Assembly: GCF_963678245.1 (NCBI RefSeq)
Contig: NZ_OY782767.1
Location: 1-64,000, forward strand
Origin: an uncultured Sunxiuqinia sp.
GTDB lineage: Bacteria; Bacteroidota; Bacteroidia; Bacteroidales; Prolixibacteraceae
DNA length: 64,000 nt
Direction of reading: 5' to 3'
A model generated the notes under the pieces. That model was not told the origin of the DNA, did no database searches, and worked only from the letters and a program-made list of their open reading frames with translations. A program made the translations under genes and the position numbers. Position 1 is the stretch's first letter. Each line of letters opens with the position of its first letter. Of this stretch, positions 15,823 to 23,615 are shown in pieces.

Positions 15823-16231
15823 TTATTCTTGGTATTTGCATTTATTAAAGTTCTCTAAGTCAAAAATTTCATCCTTGATTTCGCTCAGGTTTTCTTTTAT
15901 TAGTTCTTGCATTTGTAGGTAATATTCTTTGTTATTATCCCAAAACTCAGTCCTAATTGAGAGTACATTTTAATAGGTCACCTTCATAAAAGTCTCCTTC
16001 CGCGAATATGTTAACAGAGAGAGTTTCAATAGCTAAAGTAATTAGATAGTCTAAACTGAACTGTTGTCCAATCATAATTCGCAAATCTTCTGTTGTAAAC
16101 TTATTTAATGGTACTTTTCGTAATTCTTTTGTCCTTTTGATAAGCCTACTGTCACTGTCAAAATGCTGCCAATCATCTTTTTCTAAGTTTGTCAGTGTTT
16201 TTTGACGCCAATTATTTTCAAGTTTTGTCAT
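15823..16231 (-). pseudogene. CdiI-type contact-dependent-inhibition immunity protein, frameshifted (cassette M)
   Basis: The first reading frame (15953-16231, 92 residues) matches CdiI-family immunity proteins: LTNLEKDDW, ELRKVPLNKFTTEDLRIMIGQQFSLDYLITLAIETL, FAEGDFYEGDLLK. It then stops prematurely. In the next frame the match continues without a gap as VLSIRTEFWDNNKEYYLQM and ends in a natural stop at 15823-15825, 16 bases from the junction core like other genes of the array. One extra base at about 15967 explains the break. The repaired protein would have about 135 residues. Either it is a recent pseudogene, an assembly indel, or (least likely) needs frameshifting. Such proteins neutralise contact-delivered toxins; no toxin is adjacent. 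Confidence 0.75.
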
Positions 16232-16246
16232 TATAATTTTACGTTT

Positions 16247-16762
16247 CTATTCTCCATAAATTTCATAAAGTCGATTTAGTCGTAATCCTTCCTTGTCGTG
16301 TTTCGCCCAAAAGTCACGTATTGTATAAATTATTTCCTTACTTCCATTTTCTGGTCCGAACTGATAATCTGTAAGAAAAAAGATTCTCTTAATAGGCGAT
16401 TTTTCGAGTGCTACTTTTAATATTTTATCAATGTCTGCTTTATACTTTTCTAAAAATTGAAATAGAAACTGTTGGTTCGCACCCAAGGTGTCTGTCGGGT
16501 CATTTAAATTTACTTTCGGAATTTCCACATTTCTCGGGTCAAAATCCCAGTTAATAATTTTACCTGCAAAAAATCCAAATTCCTCATTTTTTAAATCTGG
16601 ATTTCCAATATGCACAATCGTTCCAGATTGTTTTATTAAAAAGTCATGAAACAGCCCTCTATGACTTATCAATTTATTTTCTTCAATTATCGCAACATCA
16701 AAATCATTTTGATTAAGATTCAGACTATTTGATTCTATTGAAGCAATTTCTATAGTTGGCAT
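16247..16762 (-). CDS. Hypothetical protein, 171 residues (cassette M, first gene)
   Basis: A soluble alpha/beta protein beginning MPTIEIASIESNSLNLNQNDFDVAIIEENKL. It contains IVHIGNPDLKNEEFGFFAGKIINWDFD and ends near RDFWAKHDKEGLRLNRLYEIYGE. It has no signal peptide. I believe similar proteins occur in other Bacteroidota, often in small accessory cassettes, but I cannot name the family. It lies 15 bases upstream of the broken CdiI-type gene in the same orientation and cassette, so the two were probably co-transcribed. The start is 21 bases from the junction core. Confidence 0.65.
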   Translation of the reverse strand: MPTIEIASIESNSLNLNQNDFDVAIIEENKLISHRGLFHDFLIKQSGTIVHIGNPDLKNEEFGFFAGKIINWDFDPRNVEIPKVNLNDPTDTLGANQQFLFQFLEKYKADIDKILKVALEKSPIKRIFFLTDYQFGPENGSKEIIYTIRDFWAKHDKEGLRLNRLYEIYGE

Positions 16763-16782
16763 TGTCTTTTTTTAAGGTTGCC

Positions 16783-16912
16783 CATAACGTTTAATTGTAT
16801 GTTTCGTACCGGTTTGCGGGATGGCCCCTTTTCATAAAAAAGGGAAAAAATGCGCGGGAAACCGGCTCCGGGGAATTCCTGTCCCCGGTATGAAATATAC
16901 AAGTTGTTATGG
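16783..16912. repeat. attC-like cassette junction site 13
   Basis: 130 bp from CCATAAC (16783-16789) to GTTATGG (16906-16912). TTGTATGTTTCGTACCGG pairs with CCGGTATGAAATATACAA in 16 of 18 positions, the two exceptions being G opposite T five bases apart. It is the last complete site at the right edge of the array. Confidence 0.85.
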
Positions 16913-16921
16913 TTACGTATT

Positions 16922-17041
16922 TTATTTTTGTTTTTCTTCTTCTTCCAATAAAATACGGGCGTTTTGAATCCAGCCCGCTGCCCCTAAAAGCCACTTTAAA
17001 ATACAGGGTATTAACTTTATATTCGTATAAGGATAGTTCAC
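16922..17041 (-). CDS. Possible 39-residue protein of a 14th cassette
   Basis: An open frame from a GTG at 17041 ends ARILLEEEEKQK with its stop 10 bases from the core of site 13, the same spacing as real genes of the array. It carries LIPCILKWLLGAAGWI, a possible membrane helix. It is short, has a non-ATG start and no family match, so this may be chance or the end of a decayed gene. Confidence 0.25.
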   Translation of the reverse strand: MNYPYTNIKLIPCILKWLLGAAGWIQNARILLEEEEKQK

Positions 17042-17329
17042 TGTATTGTCGGGTTTTTAAGCGGCTTATCCGTTTAAAATTTATTTTTTCTTTTTGCCCG
17101 TATAATATTTTAAACGGTTCGTTGATTCAAAATTTCCTTTAAAACTAATTATTTATTTTGAATTTATGTAAAATGTTCTCCCTGCTCATTCATTGAAAAT
17201 CAGAAAGCTCGCGAAATAAAAGACTTGACTTTGTCATTTTTTTTCCCGAACTTCGCTTCAGTCGTTGCAGACGTTACTTACGTCAAGAAGCCAGCTTCAA
17301 CGGTAACCGACCGTTACAACGACTGGGAC

Positions 17330-17353
17330 AAATGCCTAAACCGGCATTTTTTT
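17330..17353 (+). terminator. Rho-independent terminator-like hairpin
   Basis: AAATGCC, six-base loop, GGCATTT followed directly by further T residues. No gene ends just upstream on this strand, so its role is unclear; it could belong to a decayed gene or a small RNA. Confidence 0.45.
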
Positions 17354-17438
17354 CTGTTTTCAATTCCTTCCCTAAGAACATTTTTAGCTTAAAAATCCCG
17401 TAATCGTGGCTTTTTTTGCTTCCTGGGTTCAATATGAA

Positions 17439-17445
17439 CCATAAC
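17439..17445. repeat. Candidate left core (CCATAAC) of a degenerate 15th junction site
   Basis: AATATGAACCATAAC ending at 17445 is, with one base missing, the reverse complement of GTTATGGTTACGTATT at 16906-16921. That is the relation seen between the two ends of every other cassette, so a 14th cassette may have spanned 16913-17439. No full-length palindrome follows. Confidence 0.4.
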
Positions 17446-17493
17446 TAGTGTGTATCAACACCAGTGTTGTTATATTTCTTATATCAATTTTTG

Positions 17494-17535
17494 AGGTGTT
17501 GTTATACCCCCAATTTTAGAGGTATAACAACACCT
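17494..17535. repeat. Perfect 15-bp inverted repeat
   Basis: AGGTGTTGTTATACC (17494-17508) and GGTATAACAACACCT (17521-17535) are exact reverse complements separated by 12 bases. A third half-copy, GTGTTGTTATA, lies at 17464-17474 in direct orientation. A degraded relative (TTGTTATCCC, AAATTTAGAG, GATGACAA) lies at about 21518-21546. Confidence 0.8.
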
Positions 17536-17763
17536 ATTATGTTGAGTCGTTAAAAATGTCATCAAACCGGCTTCTTCATGTTTTCCCAATCCAATCATCC
17601 TGATACTTGACCAATCTCTCTGCTTATTTCAATCTGCGGTAAGCATTTTGAAAAAGGATGCGATCATTAGTTTATTTTTTTCCGTTGCACAAGTTAACGA
17701 ATTTTACAGTATAAATTATTTGAGCAGGCAGATTTTCGCGAGCTTGATTGGTTTAGTTGACCA

Positions 17764-17935
17764 GGTGCTCCTTATTGGGGGGAGATCTTGCTTATTGATG
17801 ATGACGTGCCCCCAGTTCGGAGCAACGTTTTGTTTGATGATGATGATGATGTGCCCCCAGTTCGGGGCAATGTTTTGTTTATTGCTGAAGATGCAGCCCT
17901 TAGTTCGGGTAAGGTACTGCTTACTGTTGACGATA
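17764..17935. repeat. Degenerate 42-45 bp tandem repeat
   Basis: About four units. The clearest pair shares GTGCCCCCAGTTCGG at 17806 and 17851 (period 45), followed by GCAA(C/T)GTTTTGTTT. Flanking units near 17765 and 17893 are more diverged. Length differences are multiples of three, from a varying run of GAT triplets, and the period keeps frame: on the minus strand it would read KQNxAPNWGH repeated. No start or longer gene supports translation. Confidence 0.7.
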
Positions 17936-18219
17936 TTGTCTTCCGGAAATAAATTCCCGGGTGGGGGGAAGGGCTGTGATCTAAGTGGTAAGTTTGTTCT
18001 AGTAATGTTTTCCAGCAAACTTCGTAAAAATATTCAGTTTTTTTTGCCTGAAATACCCATTGATTTTTATACTTTTAAATCCAGAAAATGCTAAAAGATT
18101 CATGTTTATAAACCAATTTGATAACTTCTGTTAAAGTTGGGTAAAGTTTATTTGAGTTGTTGTGAAAGTTATGTCGGTTTGATTGTTGTAGTAAATAGCG
18201 AACTTCAAATAGAAAATCT

Positions 18220-18638
18220 ATGAATCACAAAAACACCCTTAGGGTTTTCAGCTACAAAATCGGTTTCATTCTTTTTATGCTAGTCTTTTTTGTTGGCTGT
18301 CAGTCCTTACAGCGGGTTGATCGCTCGGATACAGAATATGTAGAATCGATGCGAGCCCGGAAACTGAGTTGGTGTGGGTGTATCATCCGGCAGGCATTCA
18401 ATGCGAGAAAGCATATTATAATAATATCACCGAGGCAGTCGATGATATGAGATCGCATGACATTGAGGTGTTCGACTCGTTTAAATTCAGTGTGATGGTC
18501 GCTACTGTTTGTGGAAATCCTTCCAGCGACCGGTTTGCAACTCAAATCAGATGGGGGGATCTCGATCGGGCCCGACGAGAGGGGTGGCAATTTCTGAAAG
18601 ATGAGTCAATCATCAAAAACAATACACCGGTTTATTAG
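18220..18638 (+). pseudogene. Small lipoprotein gene broken by a frameshift
   Basis: The first frame (from 18220) encodes a lipoprotein signal, IGFILFMLVFFVGCQSLQR, with Cys at about residue 27, then about 25 plausible residues. It then degenerates. From about 18369 the -1 frame reads VWVYHPAGIQCEKAYYNN and continues to a stop at 18636-18638 with protein-like composition (about 85 residues, including CGNPSSDRFATQI). A single-base deletion near 18365 explains both halves; the intact product would have about 139 residues. Similar short proteins with WVYHPA and a C-x2-SS motif occur in other Bacteroidota, to my recollection, with unknown function. It could be a real pseudogene or an assembly indel. 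Confidence 0.6.
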
Positions 18639-18887
18639 TTAAAATCAGGCGCTGGCGCTTTGAAATTTCACCAGATAATGATTTTGCATTTGTCAATACC
18701 CTGAAGATATTGGTTACACTCATTAATAAACAACGAAAATGGTTGGAACAGGAGCGTTTGTTGACTTAGAATGAATTTGCATGATCGTGTTGGGGATCTT
18801 AAGGTGGTATTCATTTTTTCGTTAATGGATTGCCAAGGGACTATGAAATACGAAGGACAACAATTGCACTAAAAGTGAACGGCTTGG
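18639..18887. other. Intergenic region with a possible gene fragment
   Basis: A 46-codon frame without a start (18629-18769, plus strand) reads protein-like, ending LVTLINKQRKWLEQERLLT before a stop. It may be a remnant of a longer gene. Otherwise nothing is recognised. Confidence 0.3.
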
Positions 18888-20363
18888 CTATTCTTGCTTG
18901 GCCGAAGTTTGCAGTTTTTCATGGACTTCATTCATCGCTTGCTTATTATCTGCCAAAATAATGAGGGTGTCGTTGGGTTCAATGATTGTTGATCCGTTAG
19001 GAGTCAGGTATTCTTTGTTTCGGTTAATCATTGAAATCAGGGCGGTTCTTGGAAAGTGCAAGTCTACAATTTTTTTGCCGCTGGCAAAACCATCTTCAGG
19101 AATCGTGATCTCTTGCATAATTTTTTTAGCTTGTTCCGACAGGAAGTTGTCGAGTGCAGCCTCTGGTTTGATCGTTTCGGGCAATGACAGTTGTAGCCAT
19201 TTGGCAACCAGATTGAGCGTAGTTCCCTGAAATAGTACCGACGTTAAGGAGATGAAAAAAACGATGTTGAAGATCATATCGGCTTTTTCAATTCCGGCAA
19301 GCAGCGGATAGGTTGCAAAAACAATTGGAACGGCTCCCCTTAGTCCGACCCAGGAAATGTAGAATCGCCTGCGGGGCTCCATCCTGAAGGGGAGTAGGGT
19401 AATCAGCACACTTATTGGTCGGGCAATCAATATCAAAAATAAAGAAATTACCAGTCCGATACCGATGACCGGAAGAATGTGCGATGGGAAAACCAGTAGT
19501 CCCAAGGTGAGGAAAAGCACAATCTGCATCAGCCACGCCAGGCTATCAAACATTTTAATGATGGTTCTCTTGTGGATGAAGTCGTGGTTGGCCAGGTAAA
19601 CGGCACAAATGTAAATGGCCAGAAAACCATTTCCCCCAATAAAATCAGAAGCCGAGAATGTAATAAACATCAGGGCAATGGCCAACACCGGATAGATTCC
19701 TTCGTACGTTAATTGAATCTTATTGATTGTAAATTTCGACAGCTTTCCAAAAACAAAGCCAGCCAAAGCTCCCAACACCATTTGTTTGAGAAAGACGGGA
19801 ATAATAGAAGCCAAGCTTAGTTCGGGATTGACAACCAAAGCTAAAAAAGCGATGGTTAGTACGTAAGCCATTGGGTCGTTACTTCCGCTTTCGAGCTCCA
19901 GCGTGGGTCTTAATTGGCTTTTTAGTGCAAGATTTTTTGAGCGCAGTATCGAAAATACGGCAGCTGCGTCGGTTGATGAAACAATAGCTCCAAGAAGCAA
20001 TCCTTCATATATGGTGAAGTCGGTGATCAGCCAGACGAAAGTTCCCAGTGAAACAGCGGTAAGTAAAACGCCCAGCGTGGAGAGCGAGAGCCCTTGCCAC
20101 AAAACAGGTTTGATGGCTTTCCAATTCGTATCCAATCCGCCTGAAAATAGGATGAAATTCAGTGAAACAACACCAATAAACTGGGCGAGCCTGGGGTTAT
20201 CGAAGTAGATTTTGCCAATTCCTTCCGAACCAGCCAAAATTCCTACAAACAAAAACAGAACGAGGGTAGGAATTCCAAAACGGTAGGAGGTTTTTCCAAT
20301 CAGAATGCTGATTAGAAGTAGTAGCGATCCGACCAGTAGTATATTTTCGATGGTGATGTTCAT
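18888..20363 (-). CDS. Potassium/proton antiporter, CvrA/NhaP2 type (CPA1 family)
   Basis: A 491-residue inner-membrane protein with about 12-13 transmembrane helices over the first 385 residues, including the CPA signature region SSTDAAAVFSILRSK and LELESGSNDPMAYVLT, where the paired acidic residues carry ions. The C-terminal 90 residues (TIPEDGFASGKKIVDLHFPRTALISMINRNKEYLTPNGSTII) form a TrkA-C/RCK-C regulatory domain. This layout matches NhaP2/CvrA, which exports K+ (or Na+) in exchange for H+. It stands alone, with more than 200 bases on each side. Full length for the family. Confidence 0.9.
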   Translation of the reverse strand: MNITIENILLVGSLLLLISILIGKTSYRFGIPTLVLFLFVGILAGSEGIGKIYFDNPRLAQFIGVVSLNFILFSGGLDTNWKAIKPVLWQGLSLSTLGVLLTAVSLGTFVWLITDFTIYEGLLLGAIVSSTDAAAVFSILRSKNLALKSQLRPTLELESGSNDPMAYVLTIAFLALVVNPELSLASIIPVFLKQMVLGALAGFVFGKLSKFTINKIQLTYEGIYPVLAIALMFITFSASDFIGGNGFLAIYICAVYLANHDFIHKRTIIKMFDSLAWLMQIVLFLTLGLLVFPSHILPVIGIGLVISLFLILIARPISVLITLLPFRMEPRRRFYISWVGLRGAVPIVFATYPLLAGIEKADMIFNIVFFISLTSVLFQGTTLNLVAKWLQLSLPETIKPEAALDNFLSEQAKKIMQEITIPEDGFASGKKIVDLHFPRTALISMINRNKEYLTPNGSTIIEPNDTLIILADNKQAMNEVHEKLQTSAKQE

Positions 20364-20628
20364 TCAGTAAATAGCTTTGTTTTATTGCTAAACACAAAGA
20401 TGCCGTTTTAGTTGGATGCGTTGTGACGGGTTCGGTTAAATTTTGTGTTTTTTCATTCATGTCACACGAGATAGGACTCAAATAGCGGGTAAGAAATGGA
20501 ATGCCGTCAGTCGTTTTGAGCCGAAATCCCCGGCCTGCCAATTGTCTCCGCTGGCACTAAGAAGAGGGACAGTGGAAGTTGCTCGCGGGCCGGGCTGTTT
20601 TGCCAGCGGTATGCTGTTTCTATTTCTG

Positions 20629-21420
20629 TCATTTTATGGCTTTTAATGAGTAAGTCATCGGTATTTTATTTTCCAATCCTTTAATTTTAAATTTCTGGTC
20701 GTCGGTCTTTACGGTGTTCTCAAAACAATCATACGGTGAATAATTGTATTCTCTGAAATCTGTAATTTTTAATCCTGTTTTTATAACTGAATTGATGACC
20801 GTACTCAATCCATGATTCCAACTAACTGATTTGTCTTTAATCCTGGCGTTTTTGTCCGTATAGGTTCCTTCTAATTCTTCAATTATGGGATCAGAATCCA
20901 TATAGTCAAATTCAATTTTTTTAAAGTCGTAGCTAAACATCCACACAATCGGATGAAACTCAACCAGTATAAATTCTCCCTTCGGTTTCAAAAAATGATC
21001 GATGACTTTTGCCCACTCTTTCATGTCTGGCAACCAACCAATCACTCCGTAAGATGTATATACAAGATCAAATTTTTCGTCCAGAACCTCTGGAAGTTTG
21101 TAAACATCAGATTGAATGAATTTTGCATTTGTTCCTACTTGATCATTAAGTTGTTGAGCTTTTTCAATTGCTTTTTCCGAGAAATCAACTCCTGTCGCGA
21201 ATGCCCCGTGCCTTGAAAGAGAAATTGTGTCTTGTCCGAAGTGACATTGTAAATGTAAAATCTTTTTGCCTTTAATATTTCCAAGCAGTTCAAGTTCAAT
21301 TTGATTTAACGAGTCTTTTCCTCTGATAAAGGAATCCACATCATAAAATTCAGAATCGTAATGAATTTCTGTTTTATGATTCCAAAGTCGTTTATTGATG
21401 TCGATATAATTTAAGTCCAT
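20629..21420 (-). CDS. Class I SAM-dependent methyltransferase
   Basis: A 263-residue soluble enzyme. Motif I is KKILHLQCHFGQDTISLSRHG, motif II GVDFSEKAIEKAQ, then FIQSDVYKLPEVLDEKFDLVYTSYGVIGWLPD (motif III/IV) and FLKPKGEFILVEFHP (motif VI). The HLQCHFGQDT form is typical of small Bacteroidota and Firmicutes methyltransferases of unknown substrate. It ends TYSLKAIK. It is a single gene, divergent from guaA, with no neighbour to suggest a substrate. Confidence 0.85.
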   Translation of the reverse strand: MDLNYIDINKRLWNHKTEIHYDSEFYDVDSFIRGKDSLNQIELELLGNIKGKKILHLQCHFGQDTISLSRHGAFATGVDFSEKAIEKAQQLNDQVGTNAKFIQSDVYKLPEVLDEKFDLVYTSYGVIGWLPDMKEWAKVIDHFLKPKGEFILVEFHPIVWMFSYDFKKIEFDYMDSDPIIEELEGTYTDKNARIKDKSVSWNHGLSTVINSVIKTGLKITDFREYNYSPYDCFENTVKTDDQKFKIKGLENKIPMTYSLKAIK

Positions 21421-21826
21421 TTAATTGTTGATTTTGTGTTTGTTAGCAATTGCCAAAACTTTAAAATTAAAATATATTATTTAAATCTTGACTCCCGATA
21501 ATCGCCATAATCTCTATTTGTTATCCCAAATTTAGAGCGATGACAACAGCTATATTTGTACACGCTCAACTCCCGAATTTACAAAAAAATAGATCCTGTA
21601 GCGATTACTTGTTGAAAACTTACGATAAATAATGATGAGCATTTGTGCGAAGCGATTTGGACAATAAGTGGACTTGCTCGCTGGACATCTGATCTTGAAC
21701 CAGCGACACTTGGCATTCTTAAATAGCAGCTAGTTCCTTATTTGTTAAATGAACCTTCTTGTTTAAAAACTTTTTAAGGAGCATTGCAGGATTTGTTTAT
21801 CTTTGCCCCATCCAAAAAACAGATTC
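21421..21826. other. Intergenic region upstream of guaA
   Basis: No gene. It contains a degraded copy of the 17494 hairpin element (about 21518-21546), an inverted repeat CGCTGG/CCAGCG at about 21680-21706, and the guaA promoter box. No guanine riboswitch was recognised. Confidence 0.5.
21798..21805 (+). promoter_or_regulatory. Bacteroidota-type -7 promoter box of guaA
   Basis: TATCTTTG fits the TAnnTTTG consensus of the Bacteroidota primary sigma factor and lies 21 bases before the guaA ATG. A clear -33 TTTG is not seen at the usual distance. Confidence 0.55.
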
Positions 21827-23356
21827 ATGCAAGAGAAAATTTTAATCCTCGATTTTGGTTCGCAGTACACCCAATTAATCGGCCGGAGAGTACGCGAGCT
21901 CAACATCTATTGTGAGATTTATCCTTACAACAAATACCCTGAGATTGATGAAAGTGTGAAAGGAGTGATCTTGAGTGGAAGCCCTTTTTCTGTACGCGAT
22001 GAGAAAGGACCGAAACCCGATCTTTCGAAAATAAAAGGAAAAGTGCCTTTGTTGGGCGTTTGTTATGGCGCACAGTATATGGTTCATTATTTTGGTGGCG
22101 AAGTACAACCTTCCAACTCACGCGAGTATGGTCGAGCCAATCTAGGTTTTATCGATTCGAAAAATGATCTGTTTAAAGAGGTAACTTTAGGAAGCCAGGT
22201 TTGGATGTCGCATGGCGATACCATTGAATATTTACCCGAATCGTATAAAATTATTGCATCGACAGGCGATGTGAAAAATGCCGCTTATAAAATTGACGGC
22301 GAAACAACTTATGGTATTCAGTTTCACCCCGAAGTGTACCATACCACCGAAGGAAAACAAATGCTACAAAATTTTGCGGTCGATATTTGCGGATGTAAGC
22401 AGGACTGGACTCCTGATTCGTTTATTGAAACTACGGTTGCTCAGCTGAAAGAAAAACTGGGGAATGATAAAGTGGTTTTGGGATTGTCGGGAGGAGTAGA
22501 TTCGACCGTTGCCGGAGTGTTGTTGCATCAGGCAATTGGTAAAAATTTGACCTGTATTTTTGTGGATAACGGTTTGTTGCGTAAAGATGAATTTGAATCG
22601 GTTTTGGATTCGTACAAAGATATGGGGCTGAACGTGATTGGTGTTGATGCCAAACAAAAATTTTGGGACGACCTGGAAGGAATTACTGATCCGGAAGGAA
22701 AACGCAAAGTGATTGGCCGCGACTTTATTGAAGTATTCGATGTTGAAGCACACAAAATAAAAGATGTGAAGTGGCTGGCACAAGGAACGATTTATCCTGA
22801 TGTGATTGAATCGGTGTCGGTGAATGGCCCTTCGGCAACCATTAAATCGCACCACAACGTAGGTGGCTTACCCGAGAAAATGCACCTGAAAGTGGTTGAG
22901 CCGCTTAACTTACTTTTTAAAGACGAGGTTCGCCGTGTTGGAAAAGCGTTGGACATTCGAAAAGAATTGTTGGGACGTCATCCGTTTCCCGGTCCGGGAT
23001 TGGGAATTCGTATTTTAAGTGATGTAACTCCTGAAAAAGTCCGCATGCTTCAAGAAGCCGATGCCATTTTTATCAACGGTTTACGCGAATGGAATTTGTA
23101 CGACGATGTTTGGCAGGCAGGCGTAATGCTGTTGCCGGTTCAGTCGGTTGGAGTAATGGGCGATGAGCGCACCTACGAAAATGTGGTGGCGCTTCGGGCG
23201 GTAATGTCCACCGATGGGATGACAGCCGATTGGGTACATTTACCTTACGATTTTCTGGCCAAAACATCGAATGACATTATCAACAAAGTTCGCGGAATTA
23301 ACCGGGTTGTTTACGATATCAGTTCTAAACCACCGGCAACCATCGAGTGGGAATAA
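21827..23356 (+). CDS. guaA: GMP synthase (glutamine-hydrolysing)
   Basis: A 509-residue enzyme converting XMP, glutamine and ATP to GMP, the last step of de novo guanine nucleotide synthesis. The ATG at 21827 ([20 protein letters not shown]) is preferred over an upstream TTG that overlaps the promoter box. The N-terminal class I glutamine amidotransferase has Cys79 in GVCYGAQY and the His-x-Glu in FHPEVYHT. The ATP-pyrophosphatase P-loop is [11 protein letters not shown] (about residue 225). The C-terminal dimerisation domain has [14 protein letters not shown] and ends KPPATIEWE, as in all GuaA. Full length, monocistronic, followed by a terminator. Confidence 0.98.
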   Translation: MQEKILILDFGSQYTQLIGRRVRELNIYCEIYPYNKYPEIDESVKGVILSGSPFSVRDEKGPKPDLSKIKGKVPLLGVCYGAQYMVHYFGGEVQPSNSREYGRANLGFIDSKNDLFKEVTLGSQVWMSHGDTIEYLPESYKIIASTGDVKNAAYKIDGETTYGIQFHPEVYHTTEGKQMLQNFAVDICGCKQDWTPDSFIETTVAQLKEKLGNDKVVLGLSGGVDSTVAGVLLHQAIGKNLTCIFVDNGLLRKDEFESVLDSYKDMGLNVIGVDAKQKFWDDLEGITDPEGKRKVIGRDFIEVFDVEAHKIKDVKWLAQGTIYPDVIESVSVNGPSATIKSHHNVGGLPEKMHLKVVEPLNLLFKDEVRRVGKALDIRKELLGRHPFPGPGLGIRILSDVTPEKVRMLQEADAIFINGLREWNLYDDVWQAGVMLLPVQSVGVMGDERTYENVVALRAVMSTDGMTADWVHLPYDFLAKTSNDIINKVRGINRVVYDISSKPPATIEWE

Positions 23357-23378
23357 AACGATATCAAATGATATAGAT

Positions 23379-23404
23379 AAAAGCAGACTTTGGTCTGCTT
23401 TTTT
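23379..23404 (+). terminator. Rho-independent terminator of guaA
   Basis: AAAAGCAGAC, loop TTTG, GTCTGCTTTT and more T residues: a perfect 10-bp stem 22 bases after the guaA stop codon. Confidence 0.85.
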
Positions 23405-23615
23405 GTTGAGTAGATTCAATTTTGAACATCCATTATTCATCACCTCTTCTTAATCTTTAACACTTATTAATTCGAAGATTTTGTTCTACGGGCGATAATC
23501 TTCTATCTTTAACGGTTCAAAATTCCTACGGTAATAAAACAAAGACAATAACAACGCGTTAATTGTCTGTAAACTAATAGCAGAATTTGATCGTTTGGGG
23601 AAAAGATAAAACAGC

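Larger units (their letters stand above)
16913..18219. other. Gene-poor stretch between the cassette array and the core genome
   Basis: About 1.3 kb without a convincing gene. It holds a possible tiny frame at 16922-17041, a hairpin with T-run at 17330, a core-like CCATAAC at 17439, a perfect inverted repeat at 17494-17535 and a tandem repeat at 17764-17935. No integrase, transposase or tRNA was found on either strand. Confidence 0.7.

Noticed and set aside
15656-15922. Long frames across junction site 12 (and similar ones at 6106-6326, 1667-2091, 15602-15858)
   Set aside because: They are translations of the palindromic junction sites; near-identical peptides appear at several sites because the DNA repeats, not because a protein is conserved.
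84-16762. Reading the repeats as a CRISPR array or as insertion-sequence ends
   Set aside because: Spacers are whole genes of 0.6-3.4 kb, repeats are long imperfect palindromes, and no cas or transposase gene is present.
16909-17142. Plus-strand 77-codon frame starting in junction site 13
   Set aside because: It runs against all array genes, has low-complexity composition and starts inside the palindrome; the minus-strand frame ending 10 bases from the core is the better candidate.
21675-21712. tRNA-like text (GGTTCAAG within a CGCTGG/CCAGCG hairpin) on the minus strand
   Set aside because: No acceptor stem, D-arm or anticodon arm can be placed around it.
21798-21826. GuaA start at the TTG at 21803
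   Set aside because: It overlaps the -7 promoter box and adds residues absent from GuaA; the ATG at 21827 gives the normal N-terminus.
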